Assembly: GCF_002563895.1 (NCBI RefSeq)
Contig: NZ_PDJB01000001.1
Location: 5,439,501 to 5,503,500 of the forward strand
Direction: 5' to 3'
Source: Pseudomonas lurida
Lineage (GTDB): Bacteria; Pseudomonadota; Gammaproteobacteria; Pseudomonadales; Pseudomonadaceae
DNA length: 64,000 bases
Under the pieces are notes generated by a model. It was not told the origin of the DNA. It made no database searches and saw only the letters and a list, made by a program, of their open reading frames with translations. Position 1 is the first letter of the stretch. Each line of letters starts with the position of its first letter. A program made the translations under genes and the position numbers. This document shows positions 1 to 8,872 of this stretch, in pieces.

Positions 1-840
1 CTGTACAACGCCGTTCAATACGGTATCGATGCCAACGGCCTGATCGACTACGACGAAGTCGAGCGCCTGGCGGTCGAGCACAAGCCAAAAATGATCGTGG
101 CCGGTTTCTCTGCCTACTCGCAGATCCTGGACTTCCCACGCTTTCGCGCTATCGCCGACAAGGTTGGCGCCTACCTGTTCGTCGACATGGCTCACGTAGC
201 AGGCCTGGTCGCTGCTGGCGTCTACCCGAACCCGGTGCCTTACGCTGACGTGGTGACCACCACCACCCACAAGACCCTGCGCGGCCCGCGTGGCGGCCTG
301 ATCCTGGCGCGCGCCAACGCCGAGATCGAGAAAAAGCTGAACTCCGCTGTATTCCCGGGCGCCCAAGGTGGCCCGCTGGAGCACGTGATCGCCGCCAAGG
401 CGATCTGCTTCAAGGAAGCGCTGCAGCCTGAGTTCAAGACTTACCAGCAACAAGTGGTGAAAAACGCCCAGACCATGGCCAGCGTGTTTATCGAACGCGG
501 CTTCGACGTGGTATCCGGCGGTACTGAGAACCACCTGTTCCTGCTGTCGCTGATCAAGCAGGACATTTCCGGTAAGGATGCTGACGCTGCCTTGGGCAAA
601 GCCTTCATCACCGTGAACAAGAACTCCGTGCCGAACGACCCACGTTCGCCGTTCGTCACCTCCGGCCTGCGCTTCGGCACCCCGGCTGTGACCACCCGTG
701 GTTTCAAGGAAGCGGAGTGCAAGGAACTGGCTGGCTGGATCTGCGACATCCTGGCAGACCTGAACAACGAAGCCGTGATCGACGCGGTACGTGAGAAGGT
801 CAAGGCCATCTGCAAAAAGCTGCCGGTATACGGCGCTTGA
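1..840 (+). CDS. glyA: Serine hydroxymethyltransferase, 5'-truncated by window edge
   Basis: Only the C-terminal two thirds is in the window; the reading frame is open from base 1 and ends in TGA. GlyA is the cytosolic PLP enzyme that interconverts serine and glycine while charging tetrahydrofolate with a one-carbon unit. The PLP-lysine motif is visible ([14 protein letters not shown]), preceded by the aspartate-containing stretch VDMAHVAGL and followed by the [17 protein letters not shown] segment, all diagnostic of SHMT. The C-terminal small domain contains [16 protein letters not shown] rho-independent terminator follows directly, so this is the end of its transcript. Confidence 0.97.
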   Translation: MYNAVQYGIDANGLIDYDEVERLAVEHKPKMIVAGFSAYSQILDFPRFRAIADKVGAYLFVDMAHVAGLVAAGVYPNPVPYADVVTTTTHKTLRGPRGGLILARANAEIEKKLNSAVFPGAQGGPLEHVIAAKAICFKEALQPEFKTYQQQVVKNAQTMASVFIERGFDVVSGGTENHLFLLSLIKQDISGKDADAALGKAFITVNKNSVPNDPRSPFVTSGLRFGTPAVTTRGFKEAECKELAGWICDILADLNNEAVIDAVREKVKAICKKLPVYGA

Positions 841-860
841 TAGCAGTTGCTTGAACAAGA

Positions 861-887
861 AGCCCGGCGCTAGAGCCGGGCTTTTTT
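861..887 (+). terminator. Rho-independent terminator of glyA
   Basis: Perfect 8-bp GC-rich stem (AGCCCGGC / GCCGGGCT) with a six-base loop and a following T run, 20 bp after the glyA stop codon. Confidence 0.9.
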
Positions 888-924
888 ATGCCTGAAAATA
901 CTGCGCTTCCACTCTGAAATGAGT

Positions 925-1006
925 GCTGGCTTGCCTGCGAGAGCGGCCTGTCAGCTGGCACATCAGGGGCCGCCCCACCGCAATTGCTGGCAAGCCAGCT
1001 CCCACA
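925..1006. repeat. REP element pair (inverted)
   Basis: Two REP-like arms in opposite orientation (GCTGGCTTGCCTGCGA ... GCAAGCCAGCTCCCACA) lie between glyA and the 3' end of the GTPase gene. They are imperfect compared with other copies in this window. They could fold as a large hairpin at the end of the minus-strand transcript. Confidence 0.75.
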
Positions 1007-1023
1007 GTGGGCCGTGTCTCAAG

Positions 1024-1983
1024 TCAGGGCTGGTAAACCTTGGCAAAGCCTTCGCGAATCTTTTGCTCCGGCAACTCATCGGCAATAAACACGATCACGC
1101 TTTCGCGCACCTCGCCTTCGGCCCACTCGGTATCCCAATCGAAGCCGTACAACTTCAGCACGCCCTGGAACACCATGCGCCGGTCCTCCCCAGCAATGTT
1201 CAACACGCCCTTATAGCGCAGCAATTGTTTGCCGTGGTCTTCCAGCAGTTCGTTCATGAACGCGCTGAGCCGGTCTATGTCCAACGGCTCTTCGGTACGC
1301 AGCACCAGGCTGGAAATACGGTCGATGGACGGCGCGGCACTCACCGGGCGCAGGCTCATGCCAGCGTTGAGGTTGAAGCCGCGTACATCGAGCAATTGCG
1401 CCAGGTCGATGTTGCCATGGTCCACCACATGAATCGGTGCACGGCGATTGATGCGGGTGAGGCGTTCGCTGAGCGCGTCAAAGGTGGCGTCATCGACCAG
1501 GTCGCGTTTGCTCACCAGCAGGCGGTCGGCAAAGCCGATCTGGGCCTGGGCGATGGTCTGGGTCAGGTGGTGCTCGGCGTGGGCCGCATCCACCAGGGTA
1601 ATGATGCCGTCGAGGATGTAGCGTTCGCGCAGTTCTTCGTCGATGAAAAAGGTCTGGGCCACCGGCGCCGGGTCAGCCAGGCCAGTGCACTCGATCACCA
1701 GGCGGTCGAAGGCGATCTCGCCGCTGTCCAGGCGCTCAAGCAGCAGGTACAGGGCTTTGGTCAGGTCGGTGTGGATGGTGCAGCACACGCAACCGTTGGA
1801 CAGCGTCATGACTTGCACCGGCTCTGTGCCCAACAGCTGGGTGTCGATACCGGCGTCACTGAATTCGTTTTCGATCACGGCGATTTTAAGGCCGTGCTCG
1901 GTCTTGAGCAGGTGGCGCAGCAAGGTGGTCTTGCCGGCGCCGAGGAAGCCGCTGAGGACGGTGACCGGAATGGGAGCGGACAA
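1024..1983 (-). CDS. yjiA: CobW/YjiA-family GTPase (G3E metallochaperone family)
   Basis: 319-residue P-loop GTPase of the COG0523 family, members of which bind metals or help metal delivery. Visible are the Walker A GFLGAGKTT near residue 11, the CVCC metal-binding motif (GCVCC) near residue 65, and the SKRDLVDD nucleotide-specificity motif (variant of NKxD). The C-terminal half is the CobW_C domain. The start codon is TTG: an AAGGAG ribosome site lies 8 bases upstream and no better start exists. It is the third gene after btsT/cstA and yjiX, the same order as E. coli yjiY-yjiX-yjiA, but a REP pair separates it from yjiX. The exact metal or client is unknown. Confidence 0.88.
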   Translation of the reverse strand: MSAPIPVTVLSGFLGAGKTTLLRHLLKTEHGLKIAVIENEFSDAGIDTQLLGTEPVQVMTLSNGCVCCTIHTDLTKALYLLLERLDSGEIAFDRLVIECTGLADPAPVAQTFFIDEELRERYILDGIITLVDAAHAEHHLTQTIAQAQIGFADRLLVSKRDLVDDATFDALSERLTRINRRAPIHVVDHGNIDLAQLLDVRGFNLNAGMSLRPVSAAPSIDRISSLVLRTEEPLDIDRLSAFMNELLEDHGKQLLRYKGVLNIAGEDRRMVFQGVLKLYGFDWDTEWAEGEVRESVIVFIADELPEQKIREGFAKVYQP

Positions 1984-2021
1984 AAACAGTTCTCCTTATA
2001 ACGCAAGGAACACAAGACAAA

Positions 2022-2111
2022 TGTGGGAGCGGGCTTGCTCGCGAACGCGGTGTCTGCGTCAGCACCTACAACTGCTGACACACCGCCTTCGCGAGCAAGC
2101 CCGCTCCCACC
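2022..2111. repeat. REP element pair (inverted)
   Basis: Near-perfect inverted pair: TGTGGGAGCGGGCTTGCTCG at one end and its complement CGAGCAAGCCCGCTCCCAC at the other, with about 50 bases between. It sits inside the putative yjiX-yjiA transcription unit and could stabilise or process the mRNA between the two genes. Confidence 0.9.
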
Positions 2112-2139
2112 ATGGATCACCGCAAGCCCGAGTGCCGGG

Positions 2140-2337
2140 TTAGCAGCACTTAGGCCCACCCTTGCCGCCGTAACGGGCTTCCTGGCGTTCCCGGAAGAAC
2201 GCCTTGTAGTCCATCACCGGCTTGTCCGGGTGTTTGGTTTGCATATGCTCGACGTAGGTGTCGTAGTCGGGCATGCCGACCATCAGGCGCGCGGCCTGAC
2301 CGAGGTATTTACCGAGGCGACTGATGTCATTGAACAT
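2140..2337 (-). CDS. yjiX: YbdD/YjiX family small protein (DUF466)
   Basis: 65-residue cytosolic protein with the family features [10 protein letters not shown] and a C-terminal KGGPKCC, matching the YbdD/YjiX family that is almost always encoded next to CstA/BtsT transporters. Its ATG has an AGGA ribosome site 8 bases upstream. It starts 15 bp after the transporter stop codon, so the two are cotranscribed. In E. coli the family member is thought to support transporter function; the molecular role here is inferred from linkage only. Confidence 0.88.
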   Translation of the reverse strand: MFNDISRLGKYLGQAARLMVGMPDYDTYVEHMQTKHPDKPVMDYKAFFRERQEARYGGKGGPKCC

Positions 2338-2352
2338 GATTGCAATCCTCGA

Positions 2353-4419
2353 TCACGCGTCCGGAACAGCCTGGAATGGGGCTTCTTTATCCGTACGCTC
2401 TTTGTTGCCCCAGGCGGCGACGCCAACCTTGAGCGCATAGAACAGGATGCTGAATACCACGAACAGGAACAGCGCCGTCAGCGTTGCGTTGGTATAGGCG
2501 TTCCAGATCACGTGCTGCATCTGGTCAATGCTCTTGGCCGGGGCCAGGATCTGACCGTTGGCCAGCGCGTCGCTGTACTTCTTGGCCAGCGACAGGAAGC
2601 CGATCGCGGGGTTAGCGTCGAACAGCTTGATGAAGCCCGCCGTGGTGGTGCAGATCAGCAGCCAGACGGCTGGCAGCATGGTCACCCAGATGTAGCGTTG
2701 GCGTTTCATTTTGATCAGCACAACGGTAGCGAGCATCAGCGCGATACCGGCCAGCATCTGGTTGGAGATACCGAACAGCGGCCACAAGGTGTTGATACCG
2801 CCCAGTGGGTCGATCACGCCCTGGTACAGCAGGTAACCCCACATGGCCACGCAACCGGCAGTCGCGATCAGGTTGGCGGTCCACGACTCGGTGCGTTTCA
2901 ACGCCGGAACGAAGGAGCCCAGCAGGTCCTGCAGCATGAAGCGACCGGCACGGGTACCGGCGTCGACTGCCGTCAGGATGAACAGCGCTTCGAACAGGAT
3001 TGCAAAGTGGTACCAGAACGCCATGGTGTTTTCACCCGGCAGTACGCTGTGCAGGATCTGCGCGATCCCCACCGCCAGTGTCGGTGCACCGCCGGCACGC
3101 GCCAGGATAGTGGTTTCACCGATGTCATGGGCCACCGCAGACAGCGCCTCAGGCGTGATCGCAAAGCCCCAGCTGCTGACGGTCTGTGCCACGGTGACGA
3201 CGTCGGTGCCGACAATCGCGGCCGGGCTGTTCATGGCGAAGTACACACCCGGCTCGATCACCGACGCAGCAACCATCGCCATGATGGCCACGAAGGACTC
3301 CATCAACATGCCGCCATAACCGATGTAGCGGGCATGGCTTTCATTAGCCAGCAACTTCGGCGTGGTGCCGGAAGAGATCAGCGCGTGGAACCCCGAGACC
3401 GCGCCACAGGCGATGGTGATGAACAGGAACGGGAACAGGCCGCCCTTCCACACCGGGCCAGTGCCGTCGATGAACTGGGTCAGTGCCGGCATTTTAAGGT
3501 CGGGCATGGTCACCAGGATGCCGATTGCCAGCGCAATGATGGTGCCGATTTTCAGGAACGTGGAGAGGTAGTCACGCGGTGCCAGGATCAGCCACACCGG
3601 CAGTACCGCGGCCACGAAGCCGTAGCCGATCAGCATCCAGGTGATCTGGATCCCGGTGAAGGTGAACGCCTTGGCCCAGACCGGGTCAGCAGCGATCTGG
3701 CCGCCCAGCCAGATCGAGCCCAGCAGCAACAGCACCCCGATGATCGAGATTTCGCCAATGCGGCCAGGGCGGATGTAGCGCATGTAGATGCCCATGAACA
3801 TCGCGATCGGGATGGTCGCCATCACCGTGAAGATGCCCCACGGGCTCTCGGCCAACGCTTTGACCACGATCAGCGCCAGCACCGCGAGGATGATGATCAT
3901 GATCAGGAAGCAGCCGAACAGCGCGATGGTGCCTGGGATACGGCCCATCTCTTCGCGAACCATGTCCCCCAGGGAACGGCCGTTACGACGTGTGGACAGG
4001 AACAGGATCATGAAGTCCTGAACCGCACCGGCCAGTACCACGCCGGCAATCAGCCAGAGCGTTCCGGGCAGGTAGCCCATTTGCGCCGCCAGCACCGGGC
4101 CGACCAACGGGCCTGCACCGGCAATCGCCGCAAAGTGGTGACCGAAAAGGATGTGTTTGTTGGTCGGCACATAGTCCAGACCGTCATTGTTGAGCACTGC
4201 GGGGGTGGCCCGCCGTGGATCGAGTTGCATCACGTTGTTAGCGATGAACAGACTGTAGTAGCGGTACGCAACCAGATAGATGGCCACAGCAGCGACCACA
4301 ATCCACAAGGCGTTGATCGCCTCGCCGCGGCGCAAGGCCACTACGCCAAGGGCGCACGCTCCTACGATTGCCAGCACCAGCCAGGGTAGGTGGCGTAGCA
4401 GGCTATTATTATTTTTCAT
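2353..4419 (-). CDS. btsT: CstA/BtsT family pyruvate (or peptide) transporter
   Basis: 688-residue multi-spanning inner-membrane protein of the carbon-starvation family. It has many hydrophobic helices, the FGHHFAAIAGAGPLVGP motif near residue 90, and DRRATP-like DPRRATPAVLNNDGLDYVPT ahead of it, typical of CstA/BtsT. The open frame extends 24 codons further upstream, but the ATG at 4419 begins the conserved hydrophilic MKNNN start before the first helix. Synteny with yjiX and yjiA favours the BtsT (YjiY) pyruvate:H+ symporter branch over CstA; substrate cannot be fixed from sequence. No BtsSR-type two-component system is visible nearby. The gene is divergent from the PilZ gene. Confidence 0.9.
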   Translation of the reverse strand: MKNNNSLLRHLPWLVLAIVGACALGVVALRRGEAINALWIVVAAVAIYLVAYRYYSLFIANNVMQLDPRRATPAVLNNDGLDYVPTNKHILFGHHFAAIAGAGPLVGPVLAAQMGYLPGTLWLIAGVVLAGAVQDFMILFLSTRRNGRSLGDMVREEMGRIPGTIALFGCFLIMIIILAVLALIVVKALAESPWGIFTVMATIPIAMFMGIYMRYIRPGRIGEISIIGVLLLLGSIWLGGQIAADPVWAKAFTFTGIQITWMLIGYGFVAAVLPVWLILAPRDYLSTFLKIGTIIALAIGILVTMPDLKMPALTQFIDGTGPVWKGGLFPFLFITIACGAVSGFHALISSGTTPKLLANESHARYIGYGGMLMESFVAIMAMVAASVIEPGVYFAMNSPAAIVGTDVVTVAQTVSSWGFAITPEALSAVAHDIGETTILARAGGAPTLAVGIAQILHSVLPGENTMAFWYHFAILFEALFILTAVDAGTRAGRFMLQDLLGSFVPALKRTESWTANLIATAGCVAMWGYLLYQGVIDPLGGINTLWPLFGISNQMLAGIALMLATVVLIKMKRQRYIWVTMLPAVWLLICTTTAGFIKLFDANPAIGFLSLAKKYSDALANGQILAPAKSIDQMQHVIWNAYTNATLTALFLFVVFSILFYALKVGVAAWGNKERTDKEAPFQAVPDA

Positions 4420-4593
4420 TTTTATATTCCAGCCAGGGTGGACAGAAAGGACAGCCATCCGGAGTTTAGCGCTACTGGCCTTAAAGGCCACCCCCCTACG
4501 TTGGTCTAGAGCCTTGCAGCGGCAAAAAAAACAGAAATACAGGCCCGATGATGGCTCGGGGCTACAATCCTCCTACCCACAGAGGATTTGACC

Positions 4594-4962
4594 ATGAGCG
4601 AGCAGCACTCGGATCGCCGTCGTTTTCGCCGTATTGCCTTCGATGCGCGCACGACTATTGCACAAGACGACTGGAATTGGCCGGTGCAACTGGTGGATTT
4701 ATCGCTCAAGGGCCTACTGGTGCAACGACCCGACGACTGGCGCGGCAATCGCGCGGCGCCCTTCGACGTGGAGATCCGCCTCGACCCAGACGCCCATATA
4801 AAGATGCAGGTAAAGCTCGCCCACGACGATCATGGCCAGTTGGGCTTTGTGTGCGTGCATATCGACGTGGACTCGATCAGTCATTTGCGGCGCCTGATCG
4901 AGTTGAACCTGGGTGACGAGGAAGAACTGCACCGGGAGATGGCGGCATTGTTAGAGGCCTAA
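4594..4962 (+). CDS. PilZ domain protein, likely cyclic-di-GMP receptor
   Basis: 122-residue single-domain protein. The N-terminal RRRFRR supplies the RxxxR motif and VDLSLKG the D/NxSxxG motif, the two sequence elements that bind c-di-GMP in PilZ domains. The ATG at 4594 is chosen because AGAGGA lies 7 bases upstream; a TTG two codons earlier is less likely. It is divergent from btsT and convergent with radA, so its output partner is not suggested by context. A free-standing PilZ of this kind may regulate motility or exopolysaccharide, but that is inference. Confidence 0.85.
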   Translation: MSEQHSDRRRFRRIAFDARTTIAQDDWNWPVQLVDLSLKGLLVQRPDDWRGNRAAPFDVEIRLDPDAHIKMQVKLAHDDHGQLGFVCVHIDVDSISHLRRLIELNLGDEEELHREMAALLEA

Positions 4963-4988
4963 CGACCAACGCCTATCAACATAGGGGA

Positions 4989-5014
4989 GCTGGCACATTG
5001 AACAGTGTGCCAGC
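4989..5014. terminator. Hairpin between convergent PilZ gene and radA
   Basis: Perfect 9-bp stem (GCTGGCACA / TGTGCCAGC) with an 8-base loop in the 63-bp gap between two convergent genes. There is no strong T run on either strand, so it may be a bidirectional Rho-assisted terminator. Confidence 0.55.
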
Positions 5015-5025
5015 GGGATCGTTGA

Positions 5026-6393
5026 TTATTCGAAGAGTGCATCCAGGGCCTGTTCCAGGCGCGTCACCCCAATGATCCGAATGCCCGGCGGCGATTCCTT
5101 GGGCGCATTGCCCTTAGGCACGATCGCCCGCTTGAAACCATGCTTGGCCGCTTCCTTCAAGCGCTCCTGGCCACTGGGCACCGGGCGGACTTCACCCGAC
5201 AAACCAACTTCACCGAACACCAGCAGATCATGGGGCAGCGGCCGGTTACGCAGGCTCGACATCACCGCAGCCATCAACGCCAGGTCGGACGCGGTCTCCA
5301 GCACCTTGACCCCGCCGACCACGTTGAGGAACACGTCCTGGTCGTGGGTGGGGATGCCGCCGTGACGGTGCAATACCGCCAGCAGCATCGCCAGGCGGTT
5401 CTGATCCAGGCCCAGGGTCACGCGGCGCGGGTTGGCCAAATGGCTGTCATCCACCAATGCCTGCACCTCCACCAGCATCGGCCGGGTGCCTTCCCACGTT
5501 GCCATCACGACACTGCCCGGGACTTCCTCCTGGGCGCGGGTCAGAAAGATCGCCGATGGGTTGGAGACTTCTTTCAACCCGCGGTCAGTCATGGCGAACA
5601 CACCCAACTCGTTCACTGCGCCGAAGCGGTTCTTCACCGCCCGTAGCAGGCGCAGGCGTCCGTCGGACTCACCCTCGAAATACAGCACGGTGTCGACCAT
5701 GTGCTCCAGCACCCGTGGCCCGGCCAGCGCGCCTTCTTTGGTGACATGACCGACCAGGAAGATCGCCGTGCCGCTCTGCTTGGCATAACGCACCAGCAGC
5801 GCCGCACTCTCGCGCACTTGGGAGACACCGCCCGGCGCGGACTGCAATTGCTCGGTGAAAATCGTCTGGATCGAGTCGATCACCATCACCTTGGGTTTTT
5901 CGATACGGGCCGTGGCAATGATGCTTTCGATGCAGGTTTCGGTCATGACCCGCAACTGGTCCTGGGGCAAACCCAGGCGACGGGCGCGCATGGCGACTTG
6001 TTGCTGGGACTCTTCACCGGTGACGTACAGCGCCGGCATGCGGCTGGCGATGCTACAGAGGGTCTGCAACAGGATGGTCGACTTGCCGATACCGGGGTCG
6101 CCACCGATCAGGACGACCGAGCCGTCCACCAAGCCGCCGCCCAGCACGCGGTCCAACTCGCCGGAGGCTGTGGAAAAGCGCGGGATTTCTTCGACGCTGA
6201 CTTCGGCCAGGGTCTTGATCTGCGCCTGCTGCCCCGTCCAACCGGCACGCCCGGTGGGCGCCGCAGCACCGCCACTCTCGATCATGGTTTCAGTCAGGGT
6301 GTTCCATGCGCCGCACTCGGTGCACTGGCCAGCCCACTTGGGAAAGGTCGCGCCGCACTCCGTGCAGCCGTACATGCGCTTGGCCTTTGCCAT
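5026..6393 (-). CDS. radA: DNA repair protein RadA (Sms)
   Basis: 455 residues. Domain order is canonical: N-terminal zinc finger (CTECGATFPKWAGQCTECGAW), RecA-like ATPase with Walker A GGDPGIGKST near residue 98 and Walker B VMVIDSIQT, the RadA-specific KNRFG motif, and a C-terminal Lon-protease-like domain. RadA processes recombination intermediates and promotes branch migration. The start is supported by GGAGG seven bases upstream. It lies 35 bp downstream of ankB on the same strand and may receive read-through from katB-ankB as well as having its own promoter. Confidence 0.97.
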   Translation of the reverse strand: MAKAKRMYGCTECGATFPKWAGQCTECGAWNTLTETMIESGGAAAPTGRAGWTGQQAQIKTLAEVSVEEIPRFSTASGELDRVLGGGLVDGSVVLIGGDPGIGKSTILLQTLCSIASRMPALYVTGEESQQQVAMRARRLGLPQDQLRVMTETCIESIIATARIEKPKVMVIDSIQTIFTEQLQSAPGGVSQVRESAALLVRYAKQSGTAIFLVGHVTKEGALAGPRVLEHMVDTVLYFEGESDGRLRLLRAVKNRFGAVNELGVFAMTDRGLKEVSNPSAIFLTRAQEEVPGSVVMATWEGTRPMLVEVQALVDDSHLANPRRVTLGLDQNRLAMLLAVLHRHGGIPTHDQDVFLNVVGGVKVLETASDLALMAAVMSSLRNRPLPHDLLVFGEVGLSGEVRPVPSGQERLKEAAKHGFKRAIVPKGNAPKESPPGIRIIGVTRLEQALDALFE

Positions 6394-6428
6394 TTGAGAA
6401 CCTCCAACCGAAAAAACGCGATGATAGC

Positions 6429-6980
6429 TCAGCGCGACGCCGGGGTCCGGATTTCACCGCTGGCCAATCGTGAAGCACTGTTACCGACCGGGTCTTCGGC
6501 ATTGAGATCGGCGCCTTTGGCTTTCAACGCATCGAGCAGTTCGACGCGCTTGAACAGCCCGGCGTACATGGCCGCCGTCTGCCCGGCACCGTTGCGCTGG
6601 TCGGGGTTGCAGTCGGTCGCCAGCAAGCGTTGGGCGATTTTCAGCTCGCCCTTGAAAATCGCACCCATCAACGCGGTGTTGCCGCGTTTGTCCTGCACGC
6701 AGGCGTCGGCCCCGGCACTGAGCAGGCGCTCCACGAACGCGTCCTGGCCGTGGTAGGCGGCGAGGATCAGCGCGGTGTAGCCCTTGTCGTCTTGGGTGTT
6801 GAGGCTGTAACCGGAGTCGACGAAGGTGTTGAGCATGTCGACGTCGCCACGGCGGGCGGCGTCGAAATAGTAATCCTGCAGCTGGGCCTTGAGCGCGGCC
6901 GGGTCATTGGGGGCAGGCTGCCCGGCCAATGCGTTCAGCGACCAGCAGGCCAGAACAGCCAATATGAAGGTACGCATCAT
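6429..6980 (-). CDS. ankB: Periplasmic ankyrin-repeat protein AnkB
   Basis: 183-residue protein with an N-terminal signal peptide or anchor (MMRTFILAVLACWSLNALA) followed by about four ankyrin repeats; clear units begin at DDKGYTALILAAYHG, DKRGNTALMGAIFKG and NGAGQTAAMYAGLFK. In P. aeruginosa ankB is cotranscribed with katB and is needed for full KatB activity, possibly protecting or helping assemble the catalase in the periplasm. The start at 6980 is chosen for the AGGA five bases upstream; the next Met (6977) is equally possible. A 16-bp hairpin separates it from katB. Confidence 0.9.
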   Translation of the reverse strand: MMRTFILAVLACWSLNALAGQPAPNDPAALKAQLQDYYFDAARRGDVDMLNTFVDSGYSLNTQDDKGYTALILAAYHGQDAFVERLLSAGADACVQDKRGNTALMGAIFKGELKIAQRLLATDCNPDQRNGAGQTAAMYAGLFKRVELLDALKAKGADLNAEDPVGNSASRLASGEIRTPASR

Positions 6981-6998
6981 CCAGATCCTCTGCATAGC

Positions 6999-7035
6999 CC
7001 CCCTGCAGGAGCCGGCAAGCGGCTCCTGCAGGGGG
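6999..7035 (-). promoter_or_regulatory. Strong intercistronic stem-loop between katB and ankB
   Basis: Perfect 16-bp inverted repeat (CCCCCTGCAGGAGCCG / CGGCTCCTGCAGGGGG) with a 5-base loop, starting 8 bp after the katB stop. No U tract follows on the minus strand, so it is more likely a partial attenuator or a 3' stabiliser of katB mRNA than a full terminator. Confidence 0.7.
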
Positions 7036-7043
7036 CAACGTGG

Positions 7044-8585
7044 TTAGTCGGTGAGTTTTTCCGCCAGCGCCTTCACACGCGCCAGGTCACCCTTGGCAAC
7101 CTTGGCCACGCCGGTGCCGTACTCCGGGTCGGCTTTGTAGAGGAACGACAGGATGATGTGCTTGCTCTCGTCATCGGTGGTCGCCAGCGAGCCACCGAAG
7201 TTGTCGATCAAGTCCTGACGCTCTTTCTTATTGAAAGAGCGATACAGATCACCGGCCTGCTTGAAGTTCTGCTCGCGCTGGATCTTCGCCTGCTGGGTGC
7301 TACCTGACAGGGCCGACTGGCTGTAGCGCGCGGTTTGCGGCTCGTCCCGTGGCAGCAGGCGGCTTGGCTGGTAGTTCACGCCGGTGGTGGTCTTGCCGAC
7401 GTTCATCGCGCCGTCCTGGTTGCCGTTGTTGACGGCCACCCGTGGGGCATTGATCGGCAGTTGCAGGGCATTGGCGCCCAGGCGGTACATCTGGGTGTCC
7501 GCGTAGGAGAACACGCGACCTTGCAGCAGGCGGTCTTCCGACGGTTCGATACCCGGTACCAGGTTGGCCGGGGCCATGGCGACCTGCTCGGTTTCCTGGA
7601 ACACGTTGGCCGGGTTGCGGTTCAGCACCATCTGCCCGACTTTACGCTCGGGCACATTCGGCCAGATCTTGGTGGCGTCCAGCGGATCGAAGTCGAACTT
7701 GGCCAGGTCTTCAGGCTTGAGCACCTGCACGTACAGGTCCCACTTGGGGAAGTCGCCCTTGTTGATATGGGTGACCAGGTCGTTGGTCATGTGGCTGTAG
7801 TCACGCCCCTGCACGTCGGTGACCTGCTTGGGATCGAGGTTCTTGATGCCTTGCAGGCTCTTCCAGTGGAACTTGACGTAGTGCACCTCGCCCTTGGCGT
7901 TGATCAGCTTGTAGGCATGCACGCCATTGCCGTCCATCTCCCGGTAGCTGGCCGGGGTGCCGGAGTCGGAGTACAGCTCGGTCAGCGTACGCGTGGCCTC
8001 GGGTACATGGGAGAAGAAGTCGAAGCGACGGGAATCGTCATCCAGGTTGGTGCGCGGGTCCGGCTTGAAGGCGTGGACCATGTCCGGGAACTTGATGGCA
8101 TCACGGATGAAAAACGTCGGGAAGTTGTTGCCTACCAGGTCCCAGTTGCCATCGGCGGTGTAGAACTTGGTGGCGAAACCGCGTGGGTCGCGCAGGGTTT
8201 CCGGGGAGTGGTTGCCATGGACGACGGCGGAGAAGCGCACGAACACCGGCGTGGATTCGCCTGCCGCGAACACCTTGGCCTTGGTCAGGTCGCTGAGGTT
8301 GTCGGTGACGGTGAAGGTGCCGTGTGCCCCGGTACCACGCGCGTGTACCACGCGCTCAGGGATGCGCTCGCGGTCGAAGCGTTGCAGCTTCTGGATCAGT
8401 TGCACGTCTTGCAACAACACCGGGCCATTAGCGCCGGCGGTCTGCGAGTTCTGGTTGTCGCCCACCGCAGCGCCATTATCGCGGGTCAGGTTGGCGGCTT
8501 GCACCGACAGGGAAAGCAGGCTGGCAGTCACCAGCACCAGCGCGGATCGCGCTGAAACAGGCCTGCGGCTCATTGGATTGTTCAT
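7044..8585 (-). CDS. katB: Periplasmic clade-2-like haem catalase KatB
   Basis: 513 residues, the same length as P. aeruginosa KatB. A signal peptide (about residues 1-30, ending SLSVQA|A) sends it to the periplasm. Catalytic and haem residues are present: the active histidine in VVHARGTGAHG near residue 80, the asparagine in GNNFPTFF, and the proximal tyrosine in FSYADTQMYRLG. It breaks down hydrogen peroxide. The start has AGAGGA upstream with normal spacing. In P. aeruginosa katB is peroxide-induced through OxyR; I see no unambiguous OxyR site here. It is first in the katB-ankB unit and divergent from mscL. Confidence 0.96.
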   Translation of the reverse strand: MNNPMSRRPVSARSALVLVTASLLSLSVQAANLTRDNGAAVGDNQNSQTAGANGPVLLQDVQLIQKLQRFDRERIPERVVHARGTGAHGTFTVTDNLSDLTKAKVFAAGESTPVFVRFSAVVHGNHSPETLRDPRGFATKFYTADGNWDLVGNNFPTFFIRDAIKFPDMVHAFKPDPRTNLDDDSRRFDFFSHVPEATRTLTELYSDSGTPASYREMDGNGVHAYKLINAKGEVHYVKFHWKSLQGIKNLDPKQVTDVQGRDYSHMTNDLVTHINKGDFPKWDLYVQVLKPEDLAKFDFDPLDATKIWPNVPERKVGQMVLNRNPANVFQETEQVAMAPANLVPGIEPSEDRLLQGRVFSYADTQMYRLGANALQLPINAPRVAVNNGNQDGAMNVGKTTTGVNYQPSRLLPRDEPQTARYSQSALSGSTQQAKIQREQNFKQAGDLYRSFNKKERQDLIDNFGGSLATTDDESKHIILSFLYKADPEYGTGVAKVAKGDLARVKALAEKLTD

Positions 8586-8872
8586 CGAGGTTTCCTCTGG
8601 TTTTTTTAGTGCACATTCAGTTGTGCTTGCCAGAGGCTAGTGACCCGGGAGTCAGAAGATAAATAGAAAAGCCGTACCAACCCGATTAATAAATTAATGT
8701 GGTAAACCACTGATATCACGGGTATTTCGCGCGCGACTGGTGGCACTTTGCAAACTATTTGCGATTTGATGTGTCGATAAAAACTAACAGTGTTAACAGT
8801 TGTGTCAGGCAAGCCTGCTATGAGTGATTTACACTGAGCTCCACCCTTCTCATCTGTAACAAGGAATAACCT
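8586..8872. promoter_or_regulatory. Divergent katB / mscL promoter region
   Basis: 287 bp without a gene, locally AT-rich between 8660 and 8800. It contains two short palindromes that may be operators: GTGGT-AA-ACCAC at 8699-8710 and an ATTAAT-AA-ATTAAT arrangement around 8684-8697. Promoter hexamers could not be assigned confidently for either gene. Confidence 0.45.

Noticed and set aside
919..2001. 360-codon plus-strand frame
   Set aside because: Runs through a REP pair and the antisense of the yjiA GTPase gene.
2023..4389. 788-codon open frame on the plus strand
   Set aside because: It lies antisense to the btsT/cstA gene and its translation is rich in His, Gln, Arg and Asp with no domain; typical mirror frame of a GC-rich membrane protein gene.
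8660..8800. OxyR site upstream of katB
   Set aside because: Only scattered ATAG/CTAT-like tetramers were found, not with the 7-base spacing that OxyR needs on all four half-sites.
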